Assembly (NCBI RefSeq): GCF_004795035.1
Contig: NZ_SSBK01000002.1
Coordinates: 1 to 64,000 of the forward strand
Direction of reading: 5' to 3'
DNA length: 64,000 nucleotides
Source of the DNA: Streptomyces sp. A0958
GTDB taxonomy: Bacteria > Actinomycetota > Actinomycetes > Streptomycetales > Streptomycetaceae
How positions within the stretch are numbered: the first letter of the stretch is position 1; each line of letters starts with the position of its first letter. The notes beneath the pieces are model-generated. The model had not been told where the DNA came from, made no database searches, and saw only the letters and a list, made by a program, of their open reading frames with translations. The position numbers and the translations under genes are program-made. Below, in pieces: positions 7,593-20,590 of the stretch.

Positions 7593-10500
7593 GTGACGGG
7601 GTTCGTCTTTCTGCGGGTGAGGGCGCACCGGCTCCTTCTCGCCGCGGCCGTGCTGGCCGTGCTCCTGACCACCTCGGTGCTGGCCGCGCTCACCGCGTTC
7701 TCCGGTTCCATCGGCGACGCCGCGCTGCGCCACACCCTCACCCACCGCTCGGCCGTCCCCGCCGCGCTCCTGGTGTCCGCCCAGCTGGAGCCCGCCGAGC
7801 GGGAGTCCGCCGACTCGGCGGCGCGCAAGGCCGCCCGGGACACGTTCGACGGGCTGCCGGTGACCGTACGGAACCTGGAGACCTCCGGCCCGTACGCGCT
7901 GCCGCGCAGCCTCCAGGCCCCGGCCGCCCGGCGCGGCGACCCCGACCTCACCCACTTCGCCTCGCTGGACCGCAGCCGCGTCCGCCTCACTGCCGGCCGC
8001 ATGCCCGTCGCCGGGGCGGGGAAGAGCGGCGGCCCCGTCGAGGTCGCCCTTCCCGCGACCGCCGCCGAGGCCCTGTCGCTGAAGCCGGGCGCCCGGCTGA
8101 AGGTCACCGACCGGCTGGGCGGCGAACCGGTGCGGATCGTGGTCACCGGGCTCTACAAGGCCGCCGACCAGGCCGACCCGTACTGGCAGCTGGACGCGCT
8201 CGGCGGGCGCGGCATCCGCAAGGTCGTCTTCACGACGTACGGCCCGCTGCTCACCGACCCGGCCGTGCTCGGCTCGGGGCGGATCAGCTCGGGCGAGGTG
8301 TCCTGGCTGGCGTCCGCCGACTTCCGGACCGTCACCACGGACCGGATGAAGGCCCTGCACGACGCGGCGACCACCGGCCCGAAGGCGCTGCTGGCCGCGC
8401 CCGAGTTCAAGGACGGGGCGAGCGCGCAGACGTCGCTGCCCACCGTGCTCGACCAGATCGACCGCGCGCTGCTGGTCTCCCGCTCGACGCTGACGATCGT
8501 GGCCGTGCAACTGGTCCTGCTCGCCGGGTACGCCCTGCTGCTGGTGGCCCGGCTGCTCAGCAGCGAACGCGCCGGCGAGACCGAACTGCTGCGGGCGCGC
8601 GGCGGATCGCGCGCCCGGATCACCTCGCTCGCGGCCGTCGAGGCGCTGCTGCTCGCCCTGCCCGCGGCCGTCGTCGCGCCGCTGCTCGCCGGGCCGCTGA
8701 CCCGGCTCCTCGCGGACCGCAGCGAACTGTCCCGGATCGGGCTGCGCCTGGACACCGGTGTCACCGGCCAGGTGTGGCTGATCGCCGCCGTCACCGCGCT
8801 GGCCTGCGCGCTCGCCGTCGTGGCGCCCGCCCTGGCCGCCAGTTCCGGGGGCCGGCGCTCCACCCGTTCCGCCGCGCTGCCCGCACCGGTGCGGGCGGGC
8901 GCGGACCTGGCGCTGCTGCTGGTCGCGGCGGTGGCGTACTGGCAACTGGACCGGCAGACCAGGGGCTCGGGGGGCGGCGCGCTCAGCGGCGACCGCTCGG
9001 GCGGGCTCGGGATCGATCCGCTGCTGGTGGCCGCGCCCGCGCTCGCCCTGCTCGCCGGCACCGTACTGACCCTGCGGCTGCTGCCGCCCGCGGCGCGCCT
9101 CGCGGAACGCCGGGCGGCGGGCGGGCGAGGGCTCGCGACCGCCCTGGCGGGCTGGCAGTTCAGCCGCCGCCCGCTGCGGGGTGCCGGGCCCGTGCTGCTG
9201 CTGGTCCTCTCGGTGGCGATGGGGATGCTGGCGGTCGGGCAGAGCGCGTCGTGGAACCGTTCGCAGAACGACCAGGCCGACTTCAGGTCCGGCGCCCCGG
9301 TCCGCGTGATCGGCGGTGTCAACGCGGACCCGGCCAAGTCCGGCGCGTACGCGGATCTGCCGGGCGTACGGGAGGTGGCACCCGCCTTCCGTACGACCGT
9401 GGACCTCTCCGACGAGCGCACCGCCGACATCCTCGCCCTGGACACCGCGCACGCCGACGAGCGGATGCTGATGCGCGACGACCTCGGCGGCGGCTCCACC
9501 GCCCGGCTGTTCGACTCGCTCGCCCCGGAGAAGGCCGCGCGCCCCGGGCTGCCTCTCCCCGGGAAGAGCACCCGGCTCCGGTTCGACCTGGGGATCTCCG
9601 TCCCGGCCGCGACCCGCACGACCTCGCCCTCCGGCATGGCGCCGCAGCTCACCGTGCTGTTGGAGGACCGCTACGGCCTCCCGTACCAGGTGGCCGCCGG
9701 TGCCGTGCCCGCCGACGGGAAGGCGCGCCCCTTCGAGATCAAGGTGGCCGCCGCCGGCGGGCTGGCCGTCACCGGGTTCGAGCTGGACGACAAGCAGCCC
9801 GTCGGCCACGGCGAGTCCCACCGGCTCGCGGTGACCCACCTGCGCACGGTCACCGAGGAGGGCACCGAGCAACCGGTCCCGGTACCCGCCGGCTTCCGCT
9901 GGCAGGCGGCCGTGAGCGCCGACTCGTTGGGCGACGTGCAGCCCGGCGCGGCCGTCTCCCCGACCGCGTCCGCCACCACCCCGCTGGGCCTCGACTACCC
10001 CACCGGCTCGGTCAGCGCCGAGGACGCGGTGTACGCGGTCCCGGCCCTCAACGTGCGGATCACCGCCGCGCGGCCCGAGGCCCCGGCCATGCTCCAGGCG
10101 GTCGCCACGGACGCCTACCTCAAGGCCACCGGGGCGAGGACCGGGCAGGCCGTCGACGTCACGCTGGCCGGCGAACGGGTCCGGGTGAAGATCGTCCGGA
10201 CCGTGCACCGGCTGCCGACGACCGGCCCTGGCGGCTCCGCCGAGACGACCACGGAGTACCGCCGGGCCAGGGACGGCGGGGCGCTGCTGCTCGACCTCAG
10301 GTCCCTGGGCCAGGTCCTCGCGGAACGCCCCGGGGCCCGGCTCACCGCCACCGAGTGGTGGCTGAGCACCGCACCGGGCCGCACCGCCGACGTCGCCGCC
10401 GCGCTGCGCGCCCTGCCCGACACCGACCCCGCCCAGGTGCTGGTCCGCGACGAGGTCGCCGACGAGCTGGTCAGCGATCCGCTGGGGGCGGGCCCGCAGT

Positions 10501-10913
10501 CCGCGCTGCTCGCGGTGGCGGTCGTCGCCGCGGCCCTGGCCGCGGTCGGCTTCGCGGTGGCGGCGGTCGGCTCGCAGCGGGAACGTTCCGCCGAGTTCGC
10601 CGTACTGCGGGCGCTGGGCACCCCGCGCCGCCAGCTGGCCCGGATGACCGCGGCCGAGCAGGGCGTCCTGATCGCCATCGCGCTGCTGGTCGGGGGCGCG
10701 CTTGGGGCGTTGCTCACCCGGGCGGTGGTGCCGCTGATCGTGCTGACCGGGCAGGCCGCCCAGCCGGTGCCCTCGGTGCTGGTGCGGCTGCCGGCCGGTC
10801 AGGTCGCCCTGCTGCTGGCCGGGGTGGCCGCGCTGCCGCTGCTCATCGTCGCGGCCCTCGCCCTGCGCCGCGCCGACCCCGCGATATCGCTGCGCCACCA
10901 GGGGGACCACTGA
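7593..10913 (+). CDS. Large FtsX-like ABC transporter permease (first of pair)
   Basis: A membrane protein of 1,106 residues. An N-terminal helix (residues about 11-30) is followed by a large extracytoplasmic region, a central membrane block (about 290-430), a second extracytoplasmic region (about 540-960) and a C-terminal block of three helices (SALLAVAVVAAALAAVGFAV, GVLIAIALLVGGALGALLTR and VALLLAGVAALPLLIVAALA). This duplicated FtsX/MacB layout suits export or lipid/lipoprotein extraction rather than import. Start: GTG 7593, preceded by a GGGGG ribosome site. The second permease begins 1 bp after this stop and the ATPase overlaps that gene, so the three form one operon. The substrate is unknown. 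Confidence 0.85.
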   Translation: MTGFVFLRVRAHRLLLAAAVLAVLLTTSVLAALTAFSGSIGDAALRHTLTHRSAVPAALLVSAQLEPAERESADSAARKAARDTFDGLPVTVRNLETSGPYALPRSLQAPAARRGDPDLTHFASLDRSRVRLTAGRMPVAGAGKSGGPVEVALPATAAEALSLKPGARLKVTDRLGGEPVRIVVTGLYKAADQADPYWQLDALGGRGIRKVVFTTYGPLLTDPAVLGSGRISSGEVSWLASADFRTVTTDRMKALHDAATTGPKALLAAPEFKDGASAQTSLPTVLDQIDRALLVSRSTLTIVAVQLVLLAGYALLLVARLLSSERAGETELLRARGGSRARITSLAAVEALLLALPAAVVAPLLAGPLTRLLADRSELSRIGLRLDTGVTGQVWLIAAVTALACALAVVAPALAASSGGRRSTRSAALPAPVRAGADLALLLVAAVAYWQLDRQTRGSGGGALSGDRSGGLGIDPLLVAAPALALLAGTVLTLRLLPPAARLAERRAAGGRGLATALAGWQFSRRPLRGAGPVLLLVLSVAMGMLAVGQSASWNRSQNDQADFRSGAPVRVIGGVNADPAKSGAYADLPGVREVAPAFRTTVDLSDERTADILALDTAHADERMLMRDDLGGGSTARLFDSLAPEKAARPGLPLPGKSTRLRFDLGISVPAATRTTSPSGMAPQLTVLLEDRYGLPYQVAAGAVPADGKARPFEIKVAAAGGLAVTGFELDDKQPVGHGESHRLAVTHLRTVTEEGTEQPVPVPAGFRWQAAVSADSLGDVQPGAAVSPTASATTPLGLDYPTGSVSAEDAVYAVPALNVRITAARPEAPAMLQAVATDAYLKATGARTGQAVDVTLAGERVRVKIVRTVHRLPTTGPGGSAETTTEYRRARDGGALLLDLRSLGQVLAERPGARLTATEWWLSTAPGRTADVAAALRALPDTDPAQVLVRDEVADELVSDPLGAGPQSALLAVAVVAAALAAVGFAVAAVGSQRERSAEFAVLRALGTPRRQLARMTAAEQGVLIAIALLVGGALGALLTRAVVPLIVLTGQAAQPVPSVLVRLPAGQVALLLAGVAALPLLIVAALALRRADPAISLRHQGDH

Positions 10914-10914
10914 C

Positions 10915-13724
10915 ATGAGCCCGCGTTCGAAAACCCCGCGCGCGGCAGCCGCCAGTGCCCCCTGGGTACGCACCCGGCTGCGGACCGCGCCCGGCGCCGC
11001 CTGCGCGTTCTTCCTGCTGGTACTGGTGACGGCGTTCCTCGCCGCCGCCTTCCCCCGGTCCGTCGACCGCTACGAGGGCCAGGGGCTGCGTCATGACCTC
11101 GGCGTCGCCGAACCGAGGCGCGGCGTCCTGGAGGTGAGCGGACCCCAGCCCGGCCTCGAACTGCCCGTCACGGCCCGCGAGGAGGCGGTGCGCGGGGCCA
11201 CGATGACCGCCGCGCAGCACCGGATTCTGGACGCGCTGCCCGACCCGGTCCGGGCCGACACCGGCCAGTCCGCGTACGGGGTCCGCACCTCGAACCCGAT
11301 CACGGCGAAGGAGCCGTGGTTCCCCCGCCCGTACGGCCTCGACCCGGCCCTGACCTACGTCACCCAGTCCGCCCTCCCCGACCACGCCACCCTGCGCACC
11401 GGGGCGTGGCCGAAGGTGCGCGGCGAGGTGACGATGCGGACCCGCGAGGTCGAGGCGGCCGTCACCGAGGCGACCGCGAAGGCGCTGCGGATCGAGGCCG
11501 GTGCGACCGTCGCCGTCCCGACCCGGGGCGGCGGGAAGATCACGGTACGCGTCACCGGCATCGTCGCCCCGAAGCAGCCGGAGGCCTCCTACTGGTCGGC
11601 CGAGCAACTGCTGCGCACCCCTTCGCTGGTCCCCACCCCCAGCAAGGAGACCCCGCGCTACTACTGGACGGCCGCGCTGCTGCTGCCGCCGGACGCCGCC
11701 CCGGCCCTGCTCGCCACGACGGGGCAGCCCGAGCTCTACTGGCGGCTCGCGCCCGACAGCTCCCGCCTGAACGCGCGCGACGTGCCCCGGCTGCGCACGG
11801 CGGTCGCCTCGCTGGAGGGCGGCCCCGGACTGCTCACGATGCGTCAGCTGGTCGGGGACACGGTCACCGTCACCACCGACCTGGACGAGATCCTGGCCGC
11901 GTACGACGGCATGCGCGCCGCGATCGAGCCGGTCGTGACGGTCGCCGCCGTCGGCATCGGGGCCGTCGCCGCCGTCGTCCTGCTGATGACGGGCGGCCTG
12001 ATCGCCGGCCGCCGGCACGCCGAACTGGGACTGCTGCGGGCCCGCGGCGGGTCCCTGGCCGGCATCGGGGGCCGGCTGCTCGCCGAGACCGCGGTGACGG
12101 CCGTGCCCGCCGGTGCGCTGGGGCTGCTGCTCGCGGTCCTCACCGTGGGCGAGGCCCGGCTGTGGCCGGCCGCGGTGGGCGCCGGCGCGGTCGTCGTCCT
12201 GGTCTGCGCCGCGCTCCCGCTGCACACGGCCCTGCTGCACCGCAAGCACCAACTGCACGGCCCCCGCGACGACCTGGCGACCGCCCGCCCGTCCCGTCAA
12301 CGTACCGTCGCCGAGCTCACCCTGCTGGTGCTGGCCGCCGGCGCCGTCGCGGCGCTGCGCCGGCGCGGCACGGACAGCGCGGGCGGCACCGACCTCCTGG
12401 TCAGCGCCGCGCCGGTGCTGGTCGCCCTGATCGCGGCCGTGGTCCTGGTCCGGCTCTACCCGCTGCCGCTGCGCCTCGCGCTGCGCTCCGTGGCCCGGCT
12501 GCGCGGCGCGGTCGGCTTCCTGTCGCTGGCGCGGGCCGGCCGCTCGTCGGCGTCAGGCACCCTGCCGCTGCTCGCGCTGCTGGTCGCCCTGACGACGGCG
12601 GCGTTCGGCGGCTCGGTGCTCGCGGGGGTCGCGGACGCCCGGGACGACGCGGCCGTGCTCGCCACCGGGGCCGACGCCCGGATCAGCGGCCAGGGCGACT
12701 CCGTACCACTGCCCGCCGCCCTGATCCGCGCGGCCGGGAAGGCGGACGGTGTACGCGAGGTGGTGCGGGCCCAGATCGAGTACGGGGTCTCGCTGCCGCC
12801 GGCGGCCGGCGGCTCCGAGGACGCGAAGGGCGCCACCCTGATCGGCGTCGACCCGGACGCGTACGCCCGGCTGGCCCGTACCGTCGGCCTCGGCTCCTTC
12901 CCGGCCGACCGGCTGAAGGCCACCGGCGCCCGGCCGGCGAAGGGGCAGCCCGCCTCCGAGGACCGGGTCCTGCCCGTGCTCGCCTCGCCGTCCGTCGCCG
13001 CGCGGCTCGGGGACGGGGCGCGCGATCTGCAGACGTCTGCCGGGGACTTCAAGGTGCGGGTGGCGGGCACGGTGACGCACACGCCCGCCGTCACCGACAC
13101 CTCCTTCATGGTCGTCGACGCCTCCGCCCTCACCCACCGCCAGACCACCGCGCTGCTGCTCACCGGCGACCGTCTGGACGCCGACGCGCTGCACAAGGCC
13201 GCCGCCGACGCGGGCAAGGGCTTCTCCGTACAGCTGCGCTCCGAGGCGCGCGCCTCCTACGTCGACACCCCGATGCAGAACGGCGCCGAACGGATCTACC
13301 AGGCGGCCATCGCGGCCGGCGCCGGGTACGCCCTGCTCGCCGTGCTCCTCTCGCTGCTCCGGACCGCCCCGGAACGCACCACGCTGCTGGCCCGGCTGCG
13401 CACCATGGGCCTCACCTCCCGGCAGGGCGGGCGCCTCCTCGGTTTCGAGGCCATGCCGCAGGCCCTGCTCGCCGCCGTGGGCGGGCTGCTCGTCGGCCGT
13501 GCCACCATCGCGCTGCTCGCGCCGGGCATCGACCTGGTGCACCTCGCGCTCTCGACCGGTCCCGGCTCCGGCCTGCTGGACACCGCACCGCTGCGGACCG
13601 ATCCGTGGTCCCTGGTCCTGCCGGCGCTGGGCGTGATCGTCCTGGCCGCCGCGGTGGCCGGTGTGCAGGCCTGGTGGACCGGCCGCCGCGGATCGATCAC
13701 CGAACTCAGGGCAGGAGACTCCCG

Positions 13725-13728
<4 letters not shown>
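10915..13728 (+). CDS. Large FtsX-like ABC transporter permease (second of pair)
   Basis: A membrane protein of 937 residues with the same plan as its upstream partner: one N-terminal membrane helix (about 23-42), a long extracytoplasmic region, a central membrane block (about 340-550), another external region and three C-terminal helices. The FtsX-type segment RTAPERTTLLARLRTMGLTSRQGGRLLGFEAMPQALLAAVGGLLVG is clear near residues 810-860. Two different full-length permeases plus one ATPase suggest a heterodimeric MacB-like or Lol-like machine. The stop overlaps the ATPase start (ATGA at 13725-13728). Confidence 0.85.
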
Positions 13729-14870
<1,142 letters not shown>

Positions 14871-14916
14871 CCGTCGCCGGGGTGACCGTGGGCGGTGGCG
14901 GCCGGGGACCGGCCGT

Positions 14917-14922
14917 TAGTAT
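14917..14922 (+). promoter_or_regulatory. -10 element, probable leaderless promoter
   Basis: TAGTAT ends six bases before the ATG at 14929 and there is no Shine-Dalgarno sequence, which fits leaderless transcription of the DUF2804 gene. Confidence 0.55.
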
Positions 14923-14928
14923 CCGGCC

Positions 14929-15978
14929 ATGACGACGTTCGAGCGCGAGATCACCGAGCCGGTCGACCTGTGTCTGCCCGACGGCAGTCTCGATCCGGCG
15001 GCGGTCGGCTGGTCACGGGTGCCGCTGCACCGCGCCAATCTGCGCGGCTGGGGCCGGACGAAGCGCTGGGAGTACTGGTGCGTGACGACGCCCACCCACC
15101 TGGTGGCGCTGACCGTCAGCGACCTGGACTTCCTCGCCCTGAACACCGTCTACCTGCTCGAATACGCGCCGGGCGGCCTGGAGTTGGAGCGCACCGCGAT
15201 CATCCCGGCGGGCCGCGGCGTCCAGCTCCCCGACACGGTGGCCGGCGCCCCCGGCTCCCCGGACGTCGTGACCGGCCCCGCGCGTCCCACGGGCGGCAAG
15301 GTGCGCGTCGAGATCCGCGACGAGCCCGGCGGCACCCGGCTGCGGGCGCGCTGCCTGACCCAGGAGCGGCTGCCGCTGGAGGTGGACCTCCTGGTCGCCC
15401 GGCCGGCGGACCACGAATCGCTCTCCGTGGTCGTGCCCTGGAACAGCCGGCGCTTCCAGTACACCTCGAAGCACACCGCGCTGCCCGCGTCCGGCCGGGT
15501 CAGGATCGGCAGCGAGTTCCTGGAGTTCGACGGGGACGACACCTGGGCCGTCCTGGACCACGGCCGGGGCCGCTGGCCGCGTACGGTCGACTGGAACTGG
15601 GGCGCCGCCTCCGGTCGCACCGACGGGCACACCGTGGGCCTCCAGTTCGGCGGGCGCTGGACCCTGGGCACCGGCTCCACGGAGAACGGGCTCTGCGTGG
15701 ACGGCCGGCTCAGCAAGATCGGCGAGGAGCTGGCCTGGCGCTGGTCACCGGCCGACCCGCTCGCCCCGTGGACGATCCGCACCCCGCTGACCGGCCAGGT
15801 GGACCTGACGTTCACCCCGTTCCACAACCGCAGGGCCCGTACGGAGGCCGGTCTGATCGCCAACCGCACCGACCAGTGCTTCGGCCACTACGACGGCCGC
15901 ATCCGCACCGACGACGGCACGGAGATCGCCGTGGACCGTCTGCTGGGCTGGGCGGAGGACGTGCACATGCGCTGGTGA
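14929..15978 (+). CDS. DUF2804-family protein
   Basis: A protein of 349 residues with no signal peptide or membrane segment. The pattern of alternating beta strands and motifs such as RTKRWEYWCV, VPWNSRRFQYTSKHTALPA, LDHGRGRWPRTVDWNWGA and HNRRARTEAG is characteristic of DUF2804, a family of unknown biochemical role related in fold to large beta-sandwich proteins. The ATG is preceded closely by a -10-like TAGTAT. It is convergent with the unknown gene at 15993, leaving 14 bp between the stops. The family assignment is from recall; no catalytic residues can be named. Confidence 0.75.
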   Translation: MTTFEREITEPVDLCLPDGSLDPAAVGWSRVPLHRANLRGWGRTKRWEYWCVTTPTHLVALTVSDLDFLALNTVYLLEYAPGGLELERTAIIPAGRGVQLPDTVAGAPGSPDVVTGPARPTGGKVRVEIRDEPGGTRLRARCLTQERLPLEVDLLVARPADHESLSVVVPWNSRRFQYTSKHTALPASGRVRIGSEFLEFDGDDTWAVLDHGRGRWPRTVDWNWGAASGRTDGHTVGLQFGGRWTLGTGSTENGLCVDGRLSKIGEELAWRWSPADPLAPWTIRTPLTGQVDLTFTPFHNRRARTEAGLIANRTDQCFGHYDGRIRTDDGTEIAVDRLLGWAEDVHMRW

Positions 15979-15992
15979 CCGGGGCGGGTCGT

Positions 15993-16685
15993 TCAGCCGC
16001 GTACGGAGACCGCGAGGTTCCCCAGCCCACCGCCCGCGCCCGCCCGGCGCAGCGCGACGGAACCGTACGGGGTGCGCAGCCGGAGCCAGCCGCCGGCCGC
16101 CAGCAGGGCCACCGGGAAGTCGGGCGCGGCGCGCAGGAAGCCGAGGGCCTGCGCGGCGTGCACGGCGCGCAGCGGGAGTTCCGTGGTGTCGACGGTGCGC
16201 GTCCAGATGTCGTGGCCGATGCGGTCCCGCTCGGCCCGGGTGCGCCGGTCCTCGGGCAGGGCCTCGTCGCGGGCCCTGAACTCCGTGACGGCCGCGGTCA
16301 GCGCGGCGCGCAGGGAGGCGGGGTCGGGCAGCCCCGGCCGTTCGCGCCAGCCGCCGCGTGGCGGGAGGACGCCGGCCCAGGGCGGCCCGGTCACCGGCGG
16401 GGGCAGGGTGCCGGTGTCGGCGTCCGGCCCCTCGGCGGACAGGGTCTCCAGGAGTTCACCGGCCGACACCGTGACGTCGAAGTCGTGCGCGTCCGCCAGC
16501 CGCACCGCCCGGATCGCCAGCACGTCGAACGACGGCGGCCTGCCGAACACGGCGAGCGCGCCGCGGCCCGCCTGGAGGCGCACGGCCGCGGCCCGGTCGT
16601 AGTGGAGCAGCCGCCCGAGGAAGGCCGCGAGATCCGCGGCCTCCCTCGCGTCGGCGAAACGCAGCGACTGTACGGACACGGTCAT
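15993..16685 (-). CDS. Conserved hypothetical protein
   Basis: A soluble protein of 230 residues that I do not recognise beyond a general impression that it is conserved in Streptomyces. It has a mixed alpha/beta composition, with LRFADAREAADLAAFLGRLLHYDRAAAVRL at the N terminus and no signal peptide, membrane helix or cysteine pattern. Its ATG overlaps the stop of the thioesterase gene (ATGA at 16682-16685), so it is translationally coupled to the thioesterase and ettA. Any functional link to them is inference only. Confidence 0.7.
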   Translation of the reverse strand: MTVSVQSLRFADAREAADLAAFLGRLLHYDRAAAVRLQAGRGALAVFGRPPSFDVLAIRAVRLADAHDFDVTVSAGELLETLSAEGPDADTGTLPPPVTGPPWAGVLPPRGGWRERPGLPDPASLRAALTAAVTEFRARDEALPEDRRTRAERDRIGHDIWTRTVDTTELPLRAVHAAQALGFLRAAPDFPVALLAAGGWLRLRTPYGSVALRRAGAGGGLGNLAVSVRG

Positions 16686-17104
16686 ACCGCGGCGGGCTCC
16701 TCGGCCAGGTACTCCTGGAGGAACAGCTTCTCCTCCGCGGAGATCCGCCGGGGGCGCTCCTCGGCCAGGTCGTACGGCACGACGACGGTCGAGGCACGCA
16801 CGTAGACCTGGTCCGGGTCCTTGATCTCGTAGGCGATCGTCAGCGACGCGGCGCCAATCTTCGTGACCCAGGACTCGACGGTCACCGGCCGGTGCCGGTG
16901 GACCAGGGGCCGCACGTAGTCGATCTCGTGCCGCGCCACGACGGAGCCGCCCGCGAAGGACGGCGAGCCGTCCCCCGGCGCCAGCCGGAACATGAAGTCG
17001 ATGCGCGCCTCCTCCAGGTAGCGGAGGAAGACCACGTTGTTGACGTGGCCGAAGGCGTCCATGTCCGACCAGCGCAGCGGGCAGCTGTAGATGTGACGAG
17101 CCAA
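16682..17104 (-). CDS. Hot-dog fold acyl-CoA thioesterase
   Basis: A protein of 140 residues of the 4-hydroxybenzoyl-CoA thioesterase/YbgC group. The active-site segment WSDMDAFGHVNNVVFLRYLEEAR (about residues 11-33) carries the family Asp and the HVNN motif, and the rest fits a single hot-dog domain. It would hydrolyse short or aromatic acyl-CoA esters. A TTG start at 17104 is chosen because GAGG lies nine bases upstream, inside the last codons of ettA, and because it gives the normal family N terminus. It is encoded directly after ettA and overlaps the unknown gene downstream. Confidence 0.85.
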   Translation of the reverse strand: MARHIYSCPLRWSDMDAFGHVNNVVFLRYLEEARIDFMFRLAPGDGSPSFAGGSVVARHEIDYVRPLVHRHRPVTVESWVTKIGAASLTIAYEIKDPDQVYVRASTVVVPYDLAEERPRRISAEEKLFLQEYLAEEPAAV

Positions 17105-17109
17105 GACGA

Positions 17110-18774
<1,665 letters not shown>

Positions 18775-18852
18775 GAGAAACCGTCCGGCAATCGATGTGT
18801 GGGCAGATACACCCCATCTTGCCTGACGGCCGCCTCTTGACGGAAACCGGTC

Positions 18853-18940
18853 CGGTGCGCGATACGCGCAATCCCGGCCCCCGGTACGCGCAACCCCCGC
18901 CCGCGGTACGCGCGGTCCTGGTCCGCGGTACGCGAAGGCC
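18853..18940. repeat. Four tandem 22-bp units upstream of ettA
   Basis: Four consecutive 22-bp blocks (18853, 18875, 18897 and 18919) share a core resembling GGTACGCG in the same position, with the rest diverged. The period is about two helical turns. They lie between the ettA start and the terminator of the surface-protein gene, where an ettA promoter would be expected. Confidence 0.75.
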
Positions 18941-18967
18941 CCGGCGGGCCTGAGCCTCGCCGGGGCC
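18937..18967 (-). terminator. Hairpin terminator of the surface-protein gene
   Basis: GGCCCCGGCG (18937-18946) pairs with CGCCGGGGCC (18958-18967) across an 11-base loop, 34 bp beyond the stop of the gene at 19002. Confidence 0.7.
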
Positions 18968-19001
18968 GTCATCAGCGCGTGTGACGGTGTGCTACCGCCG
19001 C

Positions 19002-20450
19002 TCACTCAGCGGTGGACTGCCCCTTGCGCCGGCGGAGGAAGAAGACCGCGCCGCCGCCGATGACGACGAGGCCGATGGCGATGCCCGCGATGACCGGGGT
19101 GGCGTTGGAGCTGCCGGTCTCGGCGAGGTTGCCCTCGGGGCCCGCCGTGCCGCCGCCGGCCGTGGCGGTGGTCGGGGCGGGCTGGTCGAGGGTCTGGGTG
19201 TCGACGCCGCCGGTGGTGCTGCCGCTGGTCCGGCAGTCCAGGACGCCCTTGAACGTCTTGGCGAACCCGCCGGGCCCGGTGACCGTGACGTCGTACGCCT
19301 GGTCCTCGGCGACGGGCACGGTGACGGTCACGGACTCGCCGGCCTCGACGGTGTGCTCGGTGCCGTCGAGTTCGAAGGTGTACGCCTCGTCGCCCTTGTT
19401 GCCGACGGTGATGTCGACGCCGCTCTTGTCGCAGTTCTTCCTGGCGGTGGCCGCCGGGGCCGCGCCCTTCTCGGCCCAGGACGCGGCGGCGTCCGCGGAG
19501 ACCGTGGACTCGCTGGAGCCGGCCAGGATCTGGGTCTGGCTCCTGGTGACCCCGGCGAAGGCCCGGCCGACCGGGACGGACGTGGTGGCCTGGACGGTCA
19601 GCGCGGCGGAGCCGTCCGGGGAGTCGGCCGGCACGTCGAAGTAGAGCTGGTCGCCGTCGGCGGCCGTGGTGACGGGCTTGCCCTTCTTGTCGGTGATCCC
19701 GACGCCGCTGGCCGAGTCGGCGGGCGGGGCCACCGAGACCTGGCCGGCGTTGGTGCGGACGGTGACCGGGCCGATCCGCTCGCCGGAGCGCCCGGAGACC
19801 GCGACCGGGTCGAGCGCGAGGGACGCCTTGGGCTCGGCGGTGTCGGTGGCGGTCTTCTCCAGCCAGTCGGCGAGCTTCTCCGCCTGCTTGTCGGAGGCGG
19901 TCACCTCCGCCTTGTCGGAGAAGCGCCAGATGGCGACCTGGGTGCCGGCCGCCGCGGTCTTCTCGGTGAGCGCCCCGGTGCCGGCCTTCTCGGCGAGGTC
20001 CGAGAGGTCGTCGACCTGGGGGTAGGAGTGCTCCAGAATCCAGCGAATCCGGCCGGCGTCCTTGTTACTGCCGAGCGAGGTCTGGTTCCAGGGGGTCTCC
20101 AGGTACTTCGCCTGGTCCTGGGTGGGGTTGTGGATGTCGATGCAGTACGTCTTGAGCTTGCCGCCGCCGTCGACGGTCATCTCGAACAGCCCGGCGGGCA
20201 GGGTCTGCTTCTTGCCATCCGTGTGCAGGACGGCGGTGTCGTAGGTCTTCAGCCCGTCCAGCACGGCGGTCGCCCCGCCCTGGTGCGGGGGCGCCTCGTC
20301 GGCCGCCGCACCGCCCGCGCCGACGAGTACCCCGGCCACGGCCAGGCCGGACGCCACCACCGAAGCGGTCAGCCGGACTATGCGCCGACCCCGTCCGGAG
20401 TGGGCCGTCGCCGTGGCCGACGAGACAGTCGCTGAAGAAGCAGAAAACAC
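19002..20450 (-). CDS. Cys-Gln thioester-forming, LAETG-anchored surface protein
   Basis: A precursor of 482 residues. A long signal peptide (RRIVRLTASVVASGLAVAGVLVGAGGAAAD) is followed by a TQXA domain. Its Cys lies in KTYCIDIHNPTQ, and the partner Gln is probably in AAGTQVAIWRFSD. The spontaneous Cys-Gln thioester of this family can react covalently with host or surface amines. Beta-sandwich domains follow, then a Thr/Gly-rich stalk, the sortase signal LAETG, a membrane helix and the RRRK tail. LAXTG signals are typical of actinobacterial class E sortases. Start: GTG 20450, with GGAGGGG spaced six bases away. It is probably attached to the cell wall, but its target is unknown. Confidence 0.88.
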   Translation of the reverse strand: MFSASSATVSSATATAHSGRGRRIVRLTASVVASGLAVAGVLVGAGGAAADEAPPHQGGATAVLDGLKTYDTAVLHTDGKKQTLPAGLFEMTVDGGGKLKTYCIDIHNPTQDQAKYLETPWNQTSLGSNKDAGRIRWILEHSYPQVDDLSDLAEKAGTGALTEKTAAAGTQVAIWRFSDKAEVTASDKQAEKLADWLEKTATDTAEPKASLALDPVAVSGRSGERIGPVTVRTNAGQVSVAPPADSASGVGITDKKGKPVTTAADGDQLYFDVPADSPDGSAALTVQATTSVPVGRAFAGVTRSQTQILAGSSESTVSADAAASWAEKGAAPAATARKNCDKSGVDITVGNKGDEAYTFELDGTEHTVEAGESVTVTVPVAEDQAYDVTVTGPGGFAKTFKGVLDCRTSGSTTGGVDTQTLDQPAPTTATAGGGTAGPEGNLAETGSSNATPVIAGIAIGLVVIGGGAVFFLRRRKGQSTAE

Positions 20451-20590
20451 AGATTTCCCCTCCGGGCGAGACCCTCGCGCCCGGTACGCGTGTGGGGAAT
20501 GTCCCGCCTGCCTACTCAAGTGCCGTGTGAGTACGGGGAGATCCTATGGAGCGAGCCTTGCACAGTCCCCCGTCGTACCGTCGGACAACC

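Noticed and set aside
7581..10973. A 1,130-codon minus-strand open frame opposite the first permease
   Set aside because: It mirrors the permease gene in a GC-rich frame, encodes a Gly/Arg/Gln-rich product without domains and has no ribosome site.
18853..18940. Origin-type iterons
   Set aside because: There is no replication protein or AT-rich region nearby and the units are only partly conserved.
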